This document shows, one piece after another, positions 1-12,212 of a stretch of DNA of 64,000 nucleotides; positions within the stretch are counted from its first letter, which is position 1, and each line of letters opens with the position of its first letter. This DNA is from Poecilobothrus nobilitatus (lineage: Eukaryota; Arthropoda; Insecta; Diptera; Dolichopodidae), in contig OX352773.1 of assembly GCA_947095535.1 (NCBI GenBank), positions 496,001-560,000 of the forward strand. The letters run 5' to 3'. The notes under the pieces are model-generated. The model was given only the letters and a program-made list of their open reading frames with translations, was not told where the DNA came from and searched no databases. Made by a program: the position numbers and the translations under genes.

Positions 1-1680
1 TAATGTTTTAGAACAACTAAACTCTTCAAATTTTGAAATACTTATTTTTAAATGTATATGTACATTTCTGCTTCTGTTTAACATATTTTCAATATAAAAA
101 TAAATGATTTTTTTTTTAGATAAATTAACCAGAATTTTTTTACGTTTACTTTTTCTAATAATTATGTTTTCAAATTGATTGACTAAAAATATGTGTAGAA
201 ATTGTATATGGATAATAATGTAAGATTTTCTGTTGCTTAAATATGTATGTACTCATTTTTGATTAAATACTATACAGAAATCTGAATATCTTTTATGATT
301 TAATTGATTGTGTTTGTAGTATTTTTAAATTTACGTACATTATATAAAATATAGTATGTACATATTTCAATGATATTTTTTGGGAAATATATTATACACA
401 TGCATCTTATGTAGGTAGACCACATGTAAGTAATGCATTTCTGAATGATGACATGATGATTGTCGTATGTAGGAGATTGCTTCCGTTTTTTAACAACGGC
501 CGAAAATCTTACATTGTTAAGACTTAAACGCAATATTCTTAAGATACTTAATAAGGTTATTTTAATTACTGTTATATATTAAAAATTAGAATTGAAAGGT
601 TTTTATGGAATATTAAAAACAGTATAGATAAAAGTAAAGAGTATTGGAAATATCTCTTATATTTTTTCGCAGAATATTTTTAATAGATGCTCGTGGGGAA
701 ATGGGTTAACAAACGTTAACAAAAATTTTGTCACAGGCTTTATTTAGAACAATAAATTCATCCTGACAAATTAGATACAAATTAGAAACAAAAAAATTTT
801 TTGACAGTCTAAGCTGAAGCGGGTGAATGTATCGTAACCAAATCAACTCAGAAAAGTTTTGTGATAAAGATCTACACTTTTGTAAATTTTCAAATCAATT
901 GGTAAAACCGTTTAAGAGCGACAATAAAGAAATTAAAAAACTTCATTGGGTCCTGGTGCCGAAATGGATTAACGGATCGTAACCAAATCAACTTAGTGAT
1001 GTTCTAGGGTGAAGAGCTACACTTTTGTAAATTTTCAACTCAATTGGTAAAACCGTTTAAGCGCGGCAACAAAGAAATTAAAAAACTTCATTGAGCTCTG
1101 GTGCCGAAGCAGGTTAATGGATCATAACCAAATCAACTCAGTGATCTCCCGTGGTAAAGAGCTACACTTTGATAAATTTTCAACTCAATTGGTCAAATCG
1201 TTTAAGCGCGACAACAAAGTAAATTAGAAAATTTCACTGACTCCTAGTGCCGAAACGAGTTAATGGATCATAACCAAGTTAACCTATTGAGCTTTTCTGC
1301 TAAATATCAAGAGTTTTGCGAATTTTTAAATCAATTGATTAAACCGATTAAGCAGGACAACAGAAAAATTGAATGAACTTCGTTCGGCTCTCGTGCCCAA
1401 ACGGGTTACCGGAACTTCATAAAAATTTGCCACAGCCTTTTTTTCAGACCATAAAACTACCATATAAAATTGGACATAAATCGGAAACAAAAAATGTTTT
1501 GGAAGCCCGCCGGGACGAATCCGAGTAACATATTGCATCCAAATTCTTCGCTACCCGCCCAAAGCTAAGAAGAACATTTATACAAATTTTCAACTCTTGC
1601 AATCGGACTGGTGGTTTTTACGTTAAAAGGGCACAAAAAAACAAACTAACAAACAGAATTTCTTCTTTATTATTAGATTA
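1..1680 (+). repeat. Repeat family D, copy 1 (5' end outside window)
   Basis: This is a non-coding interspersed repeat matching copy 2 at 14125-16715; position 28 onward lines up with 14638 onward. It contains tandem units with a period of about 145 bp. The anchor CAATTGG/CAATTGA recurs at 896, 1041, 1186 and 1332. Each unit reads roughly 'gtgccgaaacgggttaatg' then 'gatcgtaaccaaatcaac' then 'aaaccgtttaagcgcg'. The 3' end is an ACAAACAAACA-type run followed by a TTCTTTATTATTAGA-like terminus near 1640-1680. No protein domain was recognised, and the short open frames inside are incidental. The class is unresolved: a non-LTR-associated or Helitron-like non-autonomous element is possible. Confidence 0.6.
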
Positions 1681-2149
1681 TTATATATTATGGTGTAATC
1701 TAGTAAATAAGTAAATAAGTTGTATGTATTTTAAAGTTAATATAGCATTATAAAATTATACGTTTTATGGTATATAAATACATACGATGTGTAAATATAT
1801 AAAAATGTATTTTTAGTAGAAATGTGCAAAGTGAATATAGATAGTAAATAATGACAACATTTATGTAATAATTAGTATTATTAATGCAATATTTCTTAAA
1901 AATTATTGTTATACTACTTTTAGGTTGATAACTTTGTTTTAGTAAAAAGAATATCATTGTATTTTTGTATTTTGAAAACCTTTGTATTGTTCGCCTTCCT
2001 AATATACATGGTGTTATGCTTAATCTATAGGTATTTGCATTGATGAAGAATTTTAATGTAACGAGCGTGGTAATAAAGTTTGGCTTGAAAATCTGTAAGA
2101 TGGTGGCGAAAGAACACTTCACGGTTTGCTGAGAACTCAATTTCCAATT

Positions 2150-2840
2150 CAGAAGTAAAAATATGTTTCCTTTTGTTTTTTGCCAAGATCATTTTTTGTT
2201 GATTTACACTTCAATTTCAGCAGGTATAATGCTTGATTATTACTATTTTTATTATTTTCTGATTCATTATTATTTTTACTTTTTAGTTCAGTAATGCTTA
2301 TAATATTCTCGCTTGTACATTTTGCAATTGCTAACCAACTTTCCAAAACGTTTCAATTGGATCTTTGATATTAGCTGGAAGACCAAAAATTATTATATTG
2401 CACTTATTTTCTTCTTCATGTTTTTTATCAATAATATTTTCCATTGTATTAATTCGTTTTTCCATAATATCCAATTTATTTCTCAGCTCATTGTTTTCAT
2501 TAATAATTTTTTCATTTTTTTTAGCAGATGCTCCATTTTTTCTCTTAGATAAGCTTGCGAACGATGCACGTCAGTTACTATTCATTTATTAATACAAATA
2601 GAAATTGAAGCATTTGTGGGATCATTTGGAAGAATAATCTCCTCTGGTAGTAAAACATGAGTGTTATTTGCGTCGCGCATAACAATGATGGACTCATCCA
2701 TTGGTCTGCAATCCTTGCATCTCCAAGATGCAGAACCTGCTCCAACCGCTTGGATGGTTTCATCGGTCACAGAAGCGCATCCAAAGGGAAAAAAATTTTT
2801 GCAGCATTGAATGGCTTTCCATCGCATTGAATGGCTTTAG
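2150..2840 (-). pseudogene. ORF1 relic of a non-LTR retrotransposon: PHD-like finger, coiled coil, RRM-like start
   Basis: Read on the minus strand from about 2840 down, three modules appear in order across broken frames. The first is a PHD-like zinc region, 2827-2582, with IQCCKNFF, GCASVTDE and WRCKDCR; the expected His after the first Cys pair is a Pro. The second is a heptad-rich coiled coil around 2540-2430 with NNELRNKLDIMEKRINTMEN. The third is the start of an ORF1p RRM-like domain at about 2420-2360 with NKCNIIIFGLP. This order is typical of LINE ORF1 nucleic-acid chaperones (family knowledge). Later frames at 2346-2149 and 2140-1748 are poorly conserved. No ORF2 follows on this strand. 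Stops and frame changes show it is dead. Confidence 0.5.
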
Positions 2841-2849
2841 ACTTGCCAT

Positions 2850-4070
2850 TATATCCTTCTAATATCCATTTTTTGATTATTATTTTTTATTTCAAGTTCA
2901 GTTTTATTTTTCTTTTTTTTAAAAACAAAAATAAATTTAATTTAACTTAACTTAATTAAATGTAATTTAAATTAATTTTGCAATCTAAAAAAATTTAGAA
3001 ATAAAATATTTTTTCAATTTTTTGCGCTAAAAAGAAACACGTCTAAACGCTATGACAATTTTGACACTTCAGTTTAAAGAAAAGAAGTTTTGACTGTTTA
3101 AAAAAAATAAGCTAAGAAAATCAGTAAAACATTTTTGATACAGTCATTGAAAAAAAAGCAAAGACAGTTTTAATATTTTAAAGTATTGTATACTCATTTG
3201 AATTTTGAAATATGTATTTATTATTAGTTAACACTTCATTTATATTTTATTTTATTTACTATTAACTTCATGTTTACTATATTTCAATACTTCATGTTTC
3301 AAAAATTCATTTAATAATTATAATTATATTGCATATTTTATGTATATTTTATATTAAATATTTTTTTAATATTTTAAAATTTAAATGAATTATTGTGGTT
3401 GGCCACGAAATTCCAAATACAAAAGCCTAAAATTCAAAATCTCAAAAGCAGTTGTTTTATTATAATTATCCCTTTAATTTTTTGATTTCGGATGTGGTTT
3501 TATTGACAACAAAAATATTGAATGCGAACTTTATCGGAAAAAAAACTTTAAAGAAAAAAACTGTTGAATGCGAAAAATATTGAAAAAAAAATTTAAAAAA
3601 GAATATAAGTATGCCTACACTTTTATATTTCTTTTTCTAAATACATATTCTGCAAAAAGTGTATAACCTTGATGACATAACCAACTAAAAATCACTCCAA
3701 GTTCAGAATATCTCATAAACATAATATGTAAATATTCTGAAAAAGCCTTAAAACTCTGATTTTATAACCAACTTCATTATTTATTTTCCATATACATATT
3801 CCATTCCATTTAAACATTATTTCGTGGCACTTCGAATTATTGTCATAGACATTATATTTATTATTAAAAATAAAGAAAAAAAAACTTTATATAACTCTTT
3901 AATTATTTAATATTAGTTCTAAGTTATACGCATTATCAAATTTGGGAATAATATAAATTAAAATTTATTTATTATAAAAAATTGTTCAAAAATGTGTAGT
4001 TCCTTGATATTCAATTTAAGTATTCCTAAAAACCTAAAAATTTCCAAAAAAAGGACCTTAGAAAATTATG
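2850..4070. other. AT-rich stretch without a gene; possible short TIR element at 3392-3838
   Basis: There is no coding signal. A possible MITE-like unit is bounded by GTTGGCCACGAAATTCC near 3399 and, on the other strand, AAGTGCCACGAAATAATG near 3835. Its interior (3640-3790) has TATTCTGAAAAAGCC and CTCTGATTTTATAACCAAC, which resembles the arms of the large palindrome at 49838-50030. Confidence 0.3.
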
Positions 4071-4079
4071 GATTAACAA

Positions 4080-5815
4080 AAAGATCGGATTGGCAACAGA
4101 TCCTCGTCTCAATCTAAATAAAATTTGTAATTGGTTATCATTTTGGAATACAAATGAAAATCCTAATTAATAATAATTAATTTTTTTTTTTTTATTACCA
4201 TTGGCCAAAAACCGATAACAGAAACTTCCTCTCATTTTAAAACAATATTACAATATGACAACGTGAAAAGAGATAAAATTTGGGATGATCTAAATCACTA
4301 TAATAATTTAAATAATGTAGTTAAAGATCTCAGTCTCCTAATAAAAAACAATATAAAATTCGTTGATAATAATAATAAATAGAATAAAAAAGAAAGAATG
4401 GATAACTGATGAGATTTTAGAAAAGATGAAAATTCGTGATTCGTATTTTAATTTAAAAAAAAATACACAAATGACTCACATGTAGCACAATTATGTAAAA
4501 ACAGCAAAAAGGAAGTAAGATACTTAGTTACTCAAGCGAAAATTAAATTCTGTTCCGAGCAAAACCAAAGAAACAATTGCAACAACAGCTCACAAAAGTT
4601 ATGGCTATTATATAAGAGAATAACGCTTAATAAAAATATGTTAAATTCGAAACAAGGTATTCAAATTTAAGGAATTTCAAGGCGGCAACAGGTCACGATA
4701 ACATTTCTTAAGAAAAAAACTCTCGGAGAATCTCCCCCTATTTTAGTAAAGTTCATAAATACATCTTTTACCAATTACACTTTTCCTGAAAAGTTTCCTG
4801 AAAAAAAGAAGTTCTCAAAACTTCTGTAGTTACACTCATTTTTAAAAGTGGTAATTCCATAAATCAAAAGAATTATAGGCCAATTTCTATCTTAAATGCA
4901 TTTTCAAAAATTTTCTAAATTATAATCTAACAACGGCTTAACGATTTTATGTTTAACAACAATATATTAAATGAGGAAAAAAATTCCAATACTACAGCTA
5001 CCTGCTTAAGTTTAACACTTTTCATATCGAAAAATATTGATGAAGGTAAATATGAAGCGTGCGTGTTTTTCGACTTTTAAAAAGCTTTTGATTGTGTAGG
5101 TCATGAAATTGTTTTACTGAAATTATCTAAGTTAAACTTTAATTCTAATGAAATATATAGCTTTTTTTAAATCTTATTTAGATGATAGAAGACAATTGGT
5201 AAGGGTAAATAATACACTTAGTCAACTAAAAACAATTAGAAAGGGTGTAACGCAAGGCTCAATTCTCGGGCCTGACCTCTTCAAAATTTACATTAACGAT
5301 ATTTCATACCTTAACCTAAGCGGTTCTATGCAGCTCTATATAGATGATGCTGTATTAAAGTACCAATCGGCAAATGAGAATGATATTAAAAGAGATATCG
5401 ATAATGACTTTAAGATTATTATGGAATGGCACTATACATTATGTGCACTTCATATATCCTTTCTAACATTATATACTTAAATCCAATTTGGATCAAAGCG
5501 CAACAATGCACTCTTAAAAAACTTGAAATTATTAATTTATTTCCATCCAATTCGATATCCAACTAATTTATTATACAATGATAAATATATGAGTCTTTGT
5601 AAAATAACAAAATATAAGCTTTATATGACGGCATTTAAAATTATTAACAATCTTATCAAACATAACTTTATTTTAAATAGGATGATAGATATTTATAACC
5701 ACAACACAAGAAATAAGTCAAATTTTTACTTGAATCTCTTCAGAACAATTTCTCAAAAAAATAACTGTTTATATAACTGCCTAAAGCAATTTAATTACCT
5801 GTTAGATTAAAAAGC
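4080..5815 (+). pseudogene. Jockey/CR1-type reverse transcriptase relic 1
   Basis: A broken ORF2 is readable across several frames. At 4380-4640 there is endonuclease-RT linker-like sequence with WITDEILEKMKIRDSYF and VTQAKIKFCSEQN. At 5148-5480 lies the RT palm: FFKSYLDDRRQLVRV, then GVTQGSILGPDLF, then the catalytic box as LYIDDAVLKY (the usual YADD with an Ile). At 5523-5810 a thumb/C-terminal segment ends in HNTRNKSNFYLNLFRT. Nonsense changes and frameshifts between 4680 and 5147 break the fingers domain. Jockey or CR1 group is inferred from motif style only. The element is a 5'-truncated dead copy. Confidence 0.7.
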
Positions 5816-6170
5816 ATCACAAATAAAGATTTTAAAAAAGAAATAAAGAAGTATATAAGGATAAAGATACCAACAAAATGTATTAGTAATAGTTTTAAAG
5901 TAAGTTAAGCCAAACACATATCGCAATAAATTGTAATTTTAATCAAAATTAAATAAAGAACAAAAGAACTTTGACACTTAATGAAAATAAAATTAATAAA
6001 AAAATTTTAACTTATAAAAATTTAGTAAATAAAAATTAGAAAGCAAGCCAGCTATACGGCTAAGGCTATTAAATAAATTATAACATTATATAATTTATTT
6101 AATATTTATTATTTGTATAAAATTGTATAATTTCTAGTTAAGTTTGAATAAAGAAAAAAAAAATAGTAAT
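5816..6170. other. AT-rich tail after the reverse transcriptase relic
   Basis: There is no gene. It contains several AAATAAA-like runs and may include the decayed 3' untranslated region of the preceding element, but no clear tail or target duplication was found. Confidence 0.4.
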
Positions 6171-6174
6171 TTTT

Positions 6175-7345
6175 CATTTTCAGCACATTTCCAAAATAAT
6201 TTTGAAAAATTGTGCCTATTAGTTTCACTCTGTCCGTCCGTCTGTTCGTCTGTTTACAAAACTTCTACACCGTTAAAGATAGATAAAAAAAAATTTAACC
6301 ATGGGTAGGTTTCATAAAAAAATAATTTTATGGAACAACTTTTTCAGGTAGCCCCATCCATCAGGGAACTACAGCCCCTCAAACTTTGTAAAAGCCCAAT
6401 CTTTAAACGCGTATATTTCATGTTCAGCTTAACATTTTTTCAATCTGAAAACGCCATTCGACAGGAATATTTTTTACGTTTATAAATCAATATCAAAATT
6501 ATATATAGTTGTTAAATTTAGTATTTAAATATACCGTTATGTGAAAACCAAATTTTGCATGATTTTTTTACCTTCATAACTCCAACACGCTTTTAGACAC
6601 ATGTACCTTAGGCACCTGTACACACTTTCTTTGGCAAGACAAACAATTAAAGCTCCAGTAATATATTTCTATGTGTGTTAATGGTTTCTTTTAATTGTGT
6701 AGAGTTCTAAAGTTACAGCCCCCCAAAATTGCAAAAAAGCCCTATTTTCAAATGTATATATCTCAGGCTCTGCGTAGTAGTTTTACAATATAAAAATACT
6801 AGAGACAGGACATTCTTTTTATCTCTATAAAACAATATCAAAATTATGCAATATTTTGTAATTTACTATTTAAATTCACCGTTATGTTAAAACCAAATTT
6901 TGCATGATATTTTTTTTTTCATAACTTGAGCACATTTTGAGATTGGAACCTGAAATTTTGAGACAAGAAAAAAATTTTAGAATTAGTATAAATTTCTTCA
7001 GAAATTTTTTTGGTTGCACCTCCTGTTTAAGAGTTTACGCCTCAAAAATTTAAAATTTGCTATTTTTAGACACCTGTAACTTAGGCACCTGTAAAAAGTT
7101 TTCTTCGGCAATACATAAAAATAAAACGTTCAATAATATGTTTTTATGTGTGTTAACGGTTTTTCTTAGTTATATAGAGTTGCGGACTTACAGCCCCTCA
7201 AAATTCCAGAAAAGTCCTTTCACGTCTTTTCTTATTACATTAAATTTTCAAATTTTTTGTGCAAGTGACAATTCTAAATAGTTTGTATTGTCTTTTGGCT
7301 TGTGCGCTTTTAAAAACCGTTGGTTTACATTCTACCTTGTTTAAT
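6175..7345 (+). repeat. Repeat family C, copy 1 (possible Helentron-like element)
   Basis: A non-coding repeat that is also present at 60243-61140. It starts near a GTCC/GTCT-rich tract (CTGTCCGTCCGTCTGTTCG at 6230) and holds diverged repeated blocks of the type 'ctacagcccctcaaa', 'accgttatgtgaaaaccaaa' and 'cacctgtaacttaggcacc'. Related wording occurs in family A ('cacctgtaacttgaacacc'), so the families are probably distant relatives. Both C copies end with TTTACATTCTACCT, here followed by TGTTTAATT, which resembles the family B terminus TTACATTTACTTGTTTT. The small open frame at 7057-7281 is not supported as a gene. Confidence 0.55.
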
Positions 7346-7689
7346 TAAAATTTTCTAACTTAATTTCTAGACCAAAATTCTTGATAAAATTGGTTTTGGG
7401 AATTTTTTTATTGGCCATACTGTATCAAAAAGCACTCTCATTCAAGTTTTGTTAAGGAGCTTTAACGTGGGAAAATAAAGGGAGGTATTTTTTTAAAAAA
7501 AGGTATTTTTTAATTAAAACCTTTGGAAGAAATTATTTTTGAGTTATTAAGGTTTATGCATTACCACTATATTTGATTTTTTACTATTTCCATAAGAATC
7601 CGTCTAAATTTTTGACAGAGCTTTACCACTATTTCAATTTCCTCTCTGTATGTCAGGGCCTGTGAAAACAATATTGTAGGTTATGAGCA

Positions 7690-9682
7690 AAATATATTCA
7701 GAGACGGTTGAGAACAGACGAATAGACGGTTGAGAAGGCAACTTTAGCATCTTCCCAAAAATACCAAATCCTTTTGGACCTTTGCTAAGAGCCTTAACGG
7801 TAAACGTGGCGGTTCCTCGTTCCTGCCTTAGGTTGATAACAATGACAACATTTGGTACAACAATGGTACAACAATTGTATCCGACTCCAAAGAAAAAGCT
7901 GATTTATTTGCCAAAACTTTCGCTTCGAACTCATCATTGCCCTAGTTAACATAAAAACCATAAATTCTTCCCGAGGTTAACTGCTCCTTAAGTAGAATTT
8001 CCTTCAGAACTCGTGCAGTTCTTAAAGCTTTAAGAATTTGGATACAAAAATGTCAGGCGGTCCAGATGGCATTACTACCACAGTTCTAAAAAACAATTTT
8101 TCTACTATTGCGAAACCATTACGCAATCTCTTCTATTTATCCCTCTCTTCCGGTAGATGTCCTACACAGTGGGAGACAGCTCACTTACATCCCATCCCCA
8201 AAAAGGGAGAAAAAAGCGATCCCTCAAACTACCGCTCTATTGCTATCACTTCGGTGCTTTCCAAAATAATGGAAAATTTAATAAATAGAAAGCTTCTGAA
8301 ATATATACATAACAAAGGATTAATTCATGATCGTCAATATGGGTTTCGAACCTTTCGGTCAACAGGTGTTGTCATGACATGCCTCCACCATTCGGGGGAG
8401 TCTGATGTTGTCGCTTGGATATTTCTAAAGCTTTTGACCGAGTTTGGCATGATACTTTAATTGTTAAATGCAAAGAAATGGGCCTGGGTAGTGTATTTGT
8501 AAAATGGATTGGAATTTTTCTTTCGAATCGTTCGATTCGTGTTCTGCTCGATGGTTACTCTTTAGATCAATTCAAAATTAATGCTGGTGTCTCGGTGAAT
8601 CTGTTCTCTCTCCTACAGTTTTCCTAATATTTATAAACGATTTTTTAAGTATAAGCTCCAATTCAATCCATAGTTTTGCAACGACAGCACGCTGTACCAG
8701 TAAATATTCTGCATCGCTTGGGCTAAATCCCGATTTGGAGAAAATTTCAAATTGGGGCAAAATCAAAAGAGTCGATTTTAACTCTAAGAAAATTCAGTTT
8801 AGTCTCTGGGAAAGGAAACACTACAATCCCAACTTTAACTTTTCAAGGGGAAGACTTGCAATATGCAGGTGGGCTCAATATCTTGGACATGGAGCTAAAT
8901 CAAAAATTAAGTTGGTCCAATCATATTTTTGGTATAGCTAAAGATGCAGCTAGGTGTATGGGTTTCCTGTATCATTGTAAAGCCGTCTTTTCATTTCTGA
9001 TCTCCTTAATATCTATAAAACATAGACCAAAGATGGAGTACAATGCACATATGTGGGCGCGAGCCTCCAAAACGGCATTGGGATTTCTCGATAAAGTGCA
9101 AAATAGAGCAATTCGTCTAATAAACGATCCCATGTAACCTCCACACTCTCTGCACTCGGTCTTCGTCGCCTAACAGGAACACTTTCCTGTTTTATAGATT
9201 TCTTATAGGGTTGAGTTCTTGTTCTAACGAGGTTAAAAGTTTTATGCCTCCTCTCAAAGCATTCCAAAGAGCAAGGAGAGCTTCAGCTGGCCACCACTAT
9301 GTAGTGCAAGTTCCCAGATGGCATAATTCGGTTTATGGAAATTCGTTTGTAGTACGAACATTGCGAATGTGGAACCTTCTTCCACCTCATGTGCTCCCCA
9401 GAATTGGTGATGATTCCATTTACAACTTGCAAAGATGTAAGGTGAATATAAACTTTGTTCACAATATGCCTGCCAATTTGTAATCTATTTTCATTCCCTA
9501 ACTCAACTCCTTTGATCAGGCAGAACATTAGTACTAAAGGTCGTATAATCTATTGTTTGGTCAAAAAAGGGAGGTGGTGTTTAGTGGCTTAAAGTCCCAC
9601 ACACTCATAGAGGACTCGTGCTCGTTTTCACTCCTCTATAGTGTCTTTCGATGATTCCCGATGATTCCGATAAAAAAAAAAG
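7690..9682 (+). pseudogene. CR1/Jockey-group reverse transcriptase relic 2
   Basis: A long but frameshifted ORF2 C-terminal half. The linker reads FWTFAKSLNGKRGGSS and KEKADLFAKTFASNSS (7775-7942). The RT follows: SGGPDGITTTVLK (8050), PIPKKGEKSDPSNYRSI (8190), then a frame change near 8415 into MDISKAFDRVWHDTL, and on to INAGVS. The catalytic ADD region (about 8672-8690) is damaged by an indel. The C-terminal domain continues in pieces: SWSNHIFGIAKDAARCMGF (8908), RPKMEYNAHMWARASK (9027) and MWNLLPPHVLPRIGD (9370). A 3' untranslated stretch ends in an A-run at 9672-9681, consistent with a 3' end formed by target-primed reverse transcription. No EN domain is visible, so the copy is 5' truncated. 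Confidence 0.75.
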
Positions 9683-9689
9683 GGACATA

Positions 9690-10360
9690 TTTTCGTGGTT
9701 ATTTATGGTTACTTTCTTGGATATTTTTAAATGTTTCATGGATACTTTTTTAGCTTTATCTCTTTCAAACACATATCATTTTTGTATCTATTGCCTATGT
9801 TCTAACATTTACGTGGGTACAACGGTCTAATGAGAATCAGCCTTGAAAGGTTTTAAATTTTGAGGTTATGTGCACAGAATTTTTTTGACAGTAGCAAAAT
9901 GGATGCGATAAGAAATTTAAAAAAAAGGAGAGTTACAAATTTGCTTAAAAAATTAGTTAAAATTAAAAAAGAGTTCAAAGTAAAAAATTTGCTTGTTTTA
10001 TTGGACAAACAATAACCTATCTGAAAAAAAAATTGGAACATTTCGGTGCATATTTAAAAAAAAACTTTATATTAAATTCATGTCCATTTTGGTATTTTTC
10101 CTAAAAAAAGAAAAAAAAATTTTAAGAAATGTCATTTTTCGTGGTTTTTTCAAAATGCATTAAAAATTGTCTTGCTTGCATTAAAATGCATTAAAAATGG
10201 CCTTCCATTATTGTTGGCCGTGATTGCATATAAAAAATATTTTATATTTTATATTTATTATAAAATATTGCATATATTAATATTTTCTATTTTTTCATCA
10301 TCATTTTAAATTTTATTCATAATAACGAATTCTGCAATAAAATTCTGAAATATTCTTTAT
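9690..10360. other. AT-rich stretch, nothing recognised
   Basis: No gene and no clear repeat boundaries. A short duplication of AATGCATTAAAAAT occurs near 10156-10200. Confidence 0.4.
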
Positions 10361-10363
10361 ATA

Positions 10364-11642
10364 AAGGGTTTTCCAATTTGAGTGATATAATTTCTAAGTG
10401 ACGTTTTGGCCATTTGTAGTATGTTATGATCTGTCATTTTTTTTTCATTGTATTCAGTAATGTTTACAATCTCATCATGTAGAGATATACGCAAGAACAA
10501 CGTTTACAAATTATTCAATTTTATCAAAATAATCGTTCTCCAATTGCAACTTTTCGTGCGCTTTTGCCATTTTATGCTTGTAATAATCGTCCAACTGTGC
10601 TCGCTATTCGTCGAATTGTTGAAAATTTCGAGCGTACATTTTCTTTACATAATGTTCAAGTGCCAATAAGACAAATAACCGCTCGAAGTAATGAAATATT
10701 GCTGCCGTTCAGGCAAGTGTTGCTGCAGACCGCAATTTGTCGATTCAAAGACGTTCTCAAGAATTGGTACTGTCTCAAACCACAACCTGGCGGATTTTGA
10801 GAAAGGATTTGGGCCTGCTCTATAAAATTGTTATCACTGAAGAACTGAAGGCATTGGACCACCGTAAACGTCGTGAATTTGCTGATTTTGTCTTGGAACA
10901 ACTTGAAAACGATAACGATTTTTTTAAGAAAATGAACTTCTCCGATTAGGCTCACTTTTATCTGAGTGGTGCGGTAAATAAACAAAACTGTCGATTCTGG
11001 TGCGAAGAAAATCCACAAAATCAATAACATTCACCTAAATTGACAGTTTGGTGTGGTTTTTGGTCTGGTGGAATCATCGGCTGTACTTCTTTTGAAATGA
11101 AGCTGGTAACACCGTTACTGTCAATGGAGAGCGGCATAGATTGATGATAATCAACTTTTTATGGCCGAAATTGGAAGAAGTTGATCTTGACAACATTTGG
11201 TTCGAACAAGACGGGGCTACGTGCCACACAGCACTTGCAACAACCGAATTATTGCCTGAAAAGTTTGGAGATTCGATTATTTCAAGAAATTGTGGCATTA
11301 AATGGCCTCCAAGAAGTTGTGTTTTAACACCATTACACTATTTCTTGTGGGGTTATTTGAAGTCATTGGTCTTTAGCAATAAACCTGATTCTCTTCAAGC
11401 TTTAGAAGTCAATATTGAACGTGCTATTCATGACATACGACTTGATTTAGTGGAAAAAGTGCTCGAAAGTTGGGTTCATCGAATTAGTTCCTCCAAGAAG
11501 TCGTGGAGGCCATTTGAATGACGTTTTCTTAAGAACTTAATTGTATCTATTGTACTTCACATTAAATAAAAAACATTTGAATTTCCTTAACAAGTGTGTT
11601 TTTTTTGAAAAAAAATTATATCACTCAAATTGGAAAAACCTA
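10364..11642 (+). mobile_element. mariner-family transposon, full length, inactive
   Basis: The terminal inverted repeats begin AAGGGTTTTCC on the left (10364) and TAGGTTTTTCC on the right (reverse complement, ending 11642). They continue with a shared AATTTGAGTGATATAATTT on both sides. TA dinucleotides flank the element at 10362-10363 and 11643-11644, as expected for Tc1/mariner target sites. The length of about 1.28 kb fits a full mariner. The transposase gene inside is broken (see the pseudogene entry). Confidence 0.85.
10477..11540 (+). pseudogene. mariner transposase, disabled
   Basis: The N-terminal helix-turn-helix region begins near 10485 (RYTQEQRLQIIQFYQNN) and runs to about 10700. 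After frame changes it continues with SIQRRSQELVLSQTTTWRI (10739) and the first catalytic Asp region. There FSD is followed by a stop at the position where Glu normally starts EAHFYL (10940-10950). The second catalytic Asp is kept in WFEQDGATCHTA (11200). The third is lost: RSC-V-LTPL-H-YFLWGY (11318-11354) has Val and His where the family has Asp and Asp. The C-terminus reads SRGGHLNDVF in another frame and stops at 11538-11540. The enzyme cannot be active. Confidence 0.85.
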
Positions 11643-11644
11643 TA

Positions 11645-12210
11645 CTTATGTTAACTAAATATACACTAACTTATGTTAACTATGGCATAAATATTCAAAA
11701 CATTTTAACACTATGTTTAAATTATTAAATTTCATATTAAGCAATATTATTGCTTTTAACTTTTGATAAATTAAATTTTAAACTCATTTAAACTTTATAA
11801 TTTTCACTATAATAAGGGTAAAATAGCTCTAAACAACCTTTTGTCACCATTAACTTTTTTTATTCTTTATTATTAGTTTATTCAGTAATAAGAACTTACT
11901 TTAGGAATTCATATATTCTTGTATTCCTACTTTATTTTTTAAATAATTTAAACTGATTTTTTTTTTTCACATAACTTCAAAAACTTATTTGAAAATTCCC
12001 AAAAATTAAAAAAAGGCCATATTTCTCGCTCAGCTAGTTTTGACACTAGATTGATGAGAAAATGCATAACTTACATTGATTTTTAGAAATTAAAATTAAT
12101 GTAAATGCCAAAATGTATCAGAACTGGATGAGAATAGAAATAAGATCAATTAATTTCTCATCTAGTTCTCATCAAATAATGGTCCATTAATGATGTGCAG
12201 TTTGTTACAG
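11645..12210. other. AT-rich stretch, nothing recognised
   Basis: No coding or structural signal was found between the mariner element and the long inverted repeat. Confidence 0.4.
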
Positions 12211-12212
12211 AA

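Noticed and set aside
300..533. 77-codon minus-strand frame
   Set aside because: Falls inside repeat family D; no domain.
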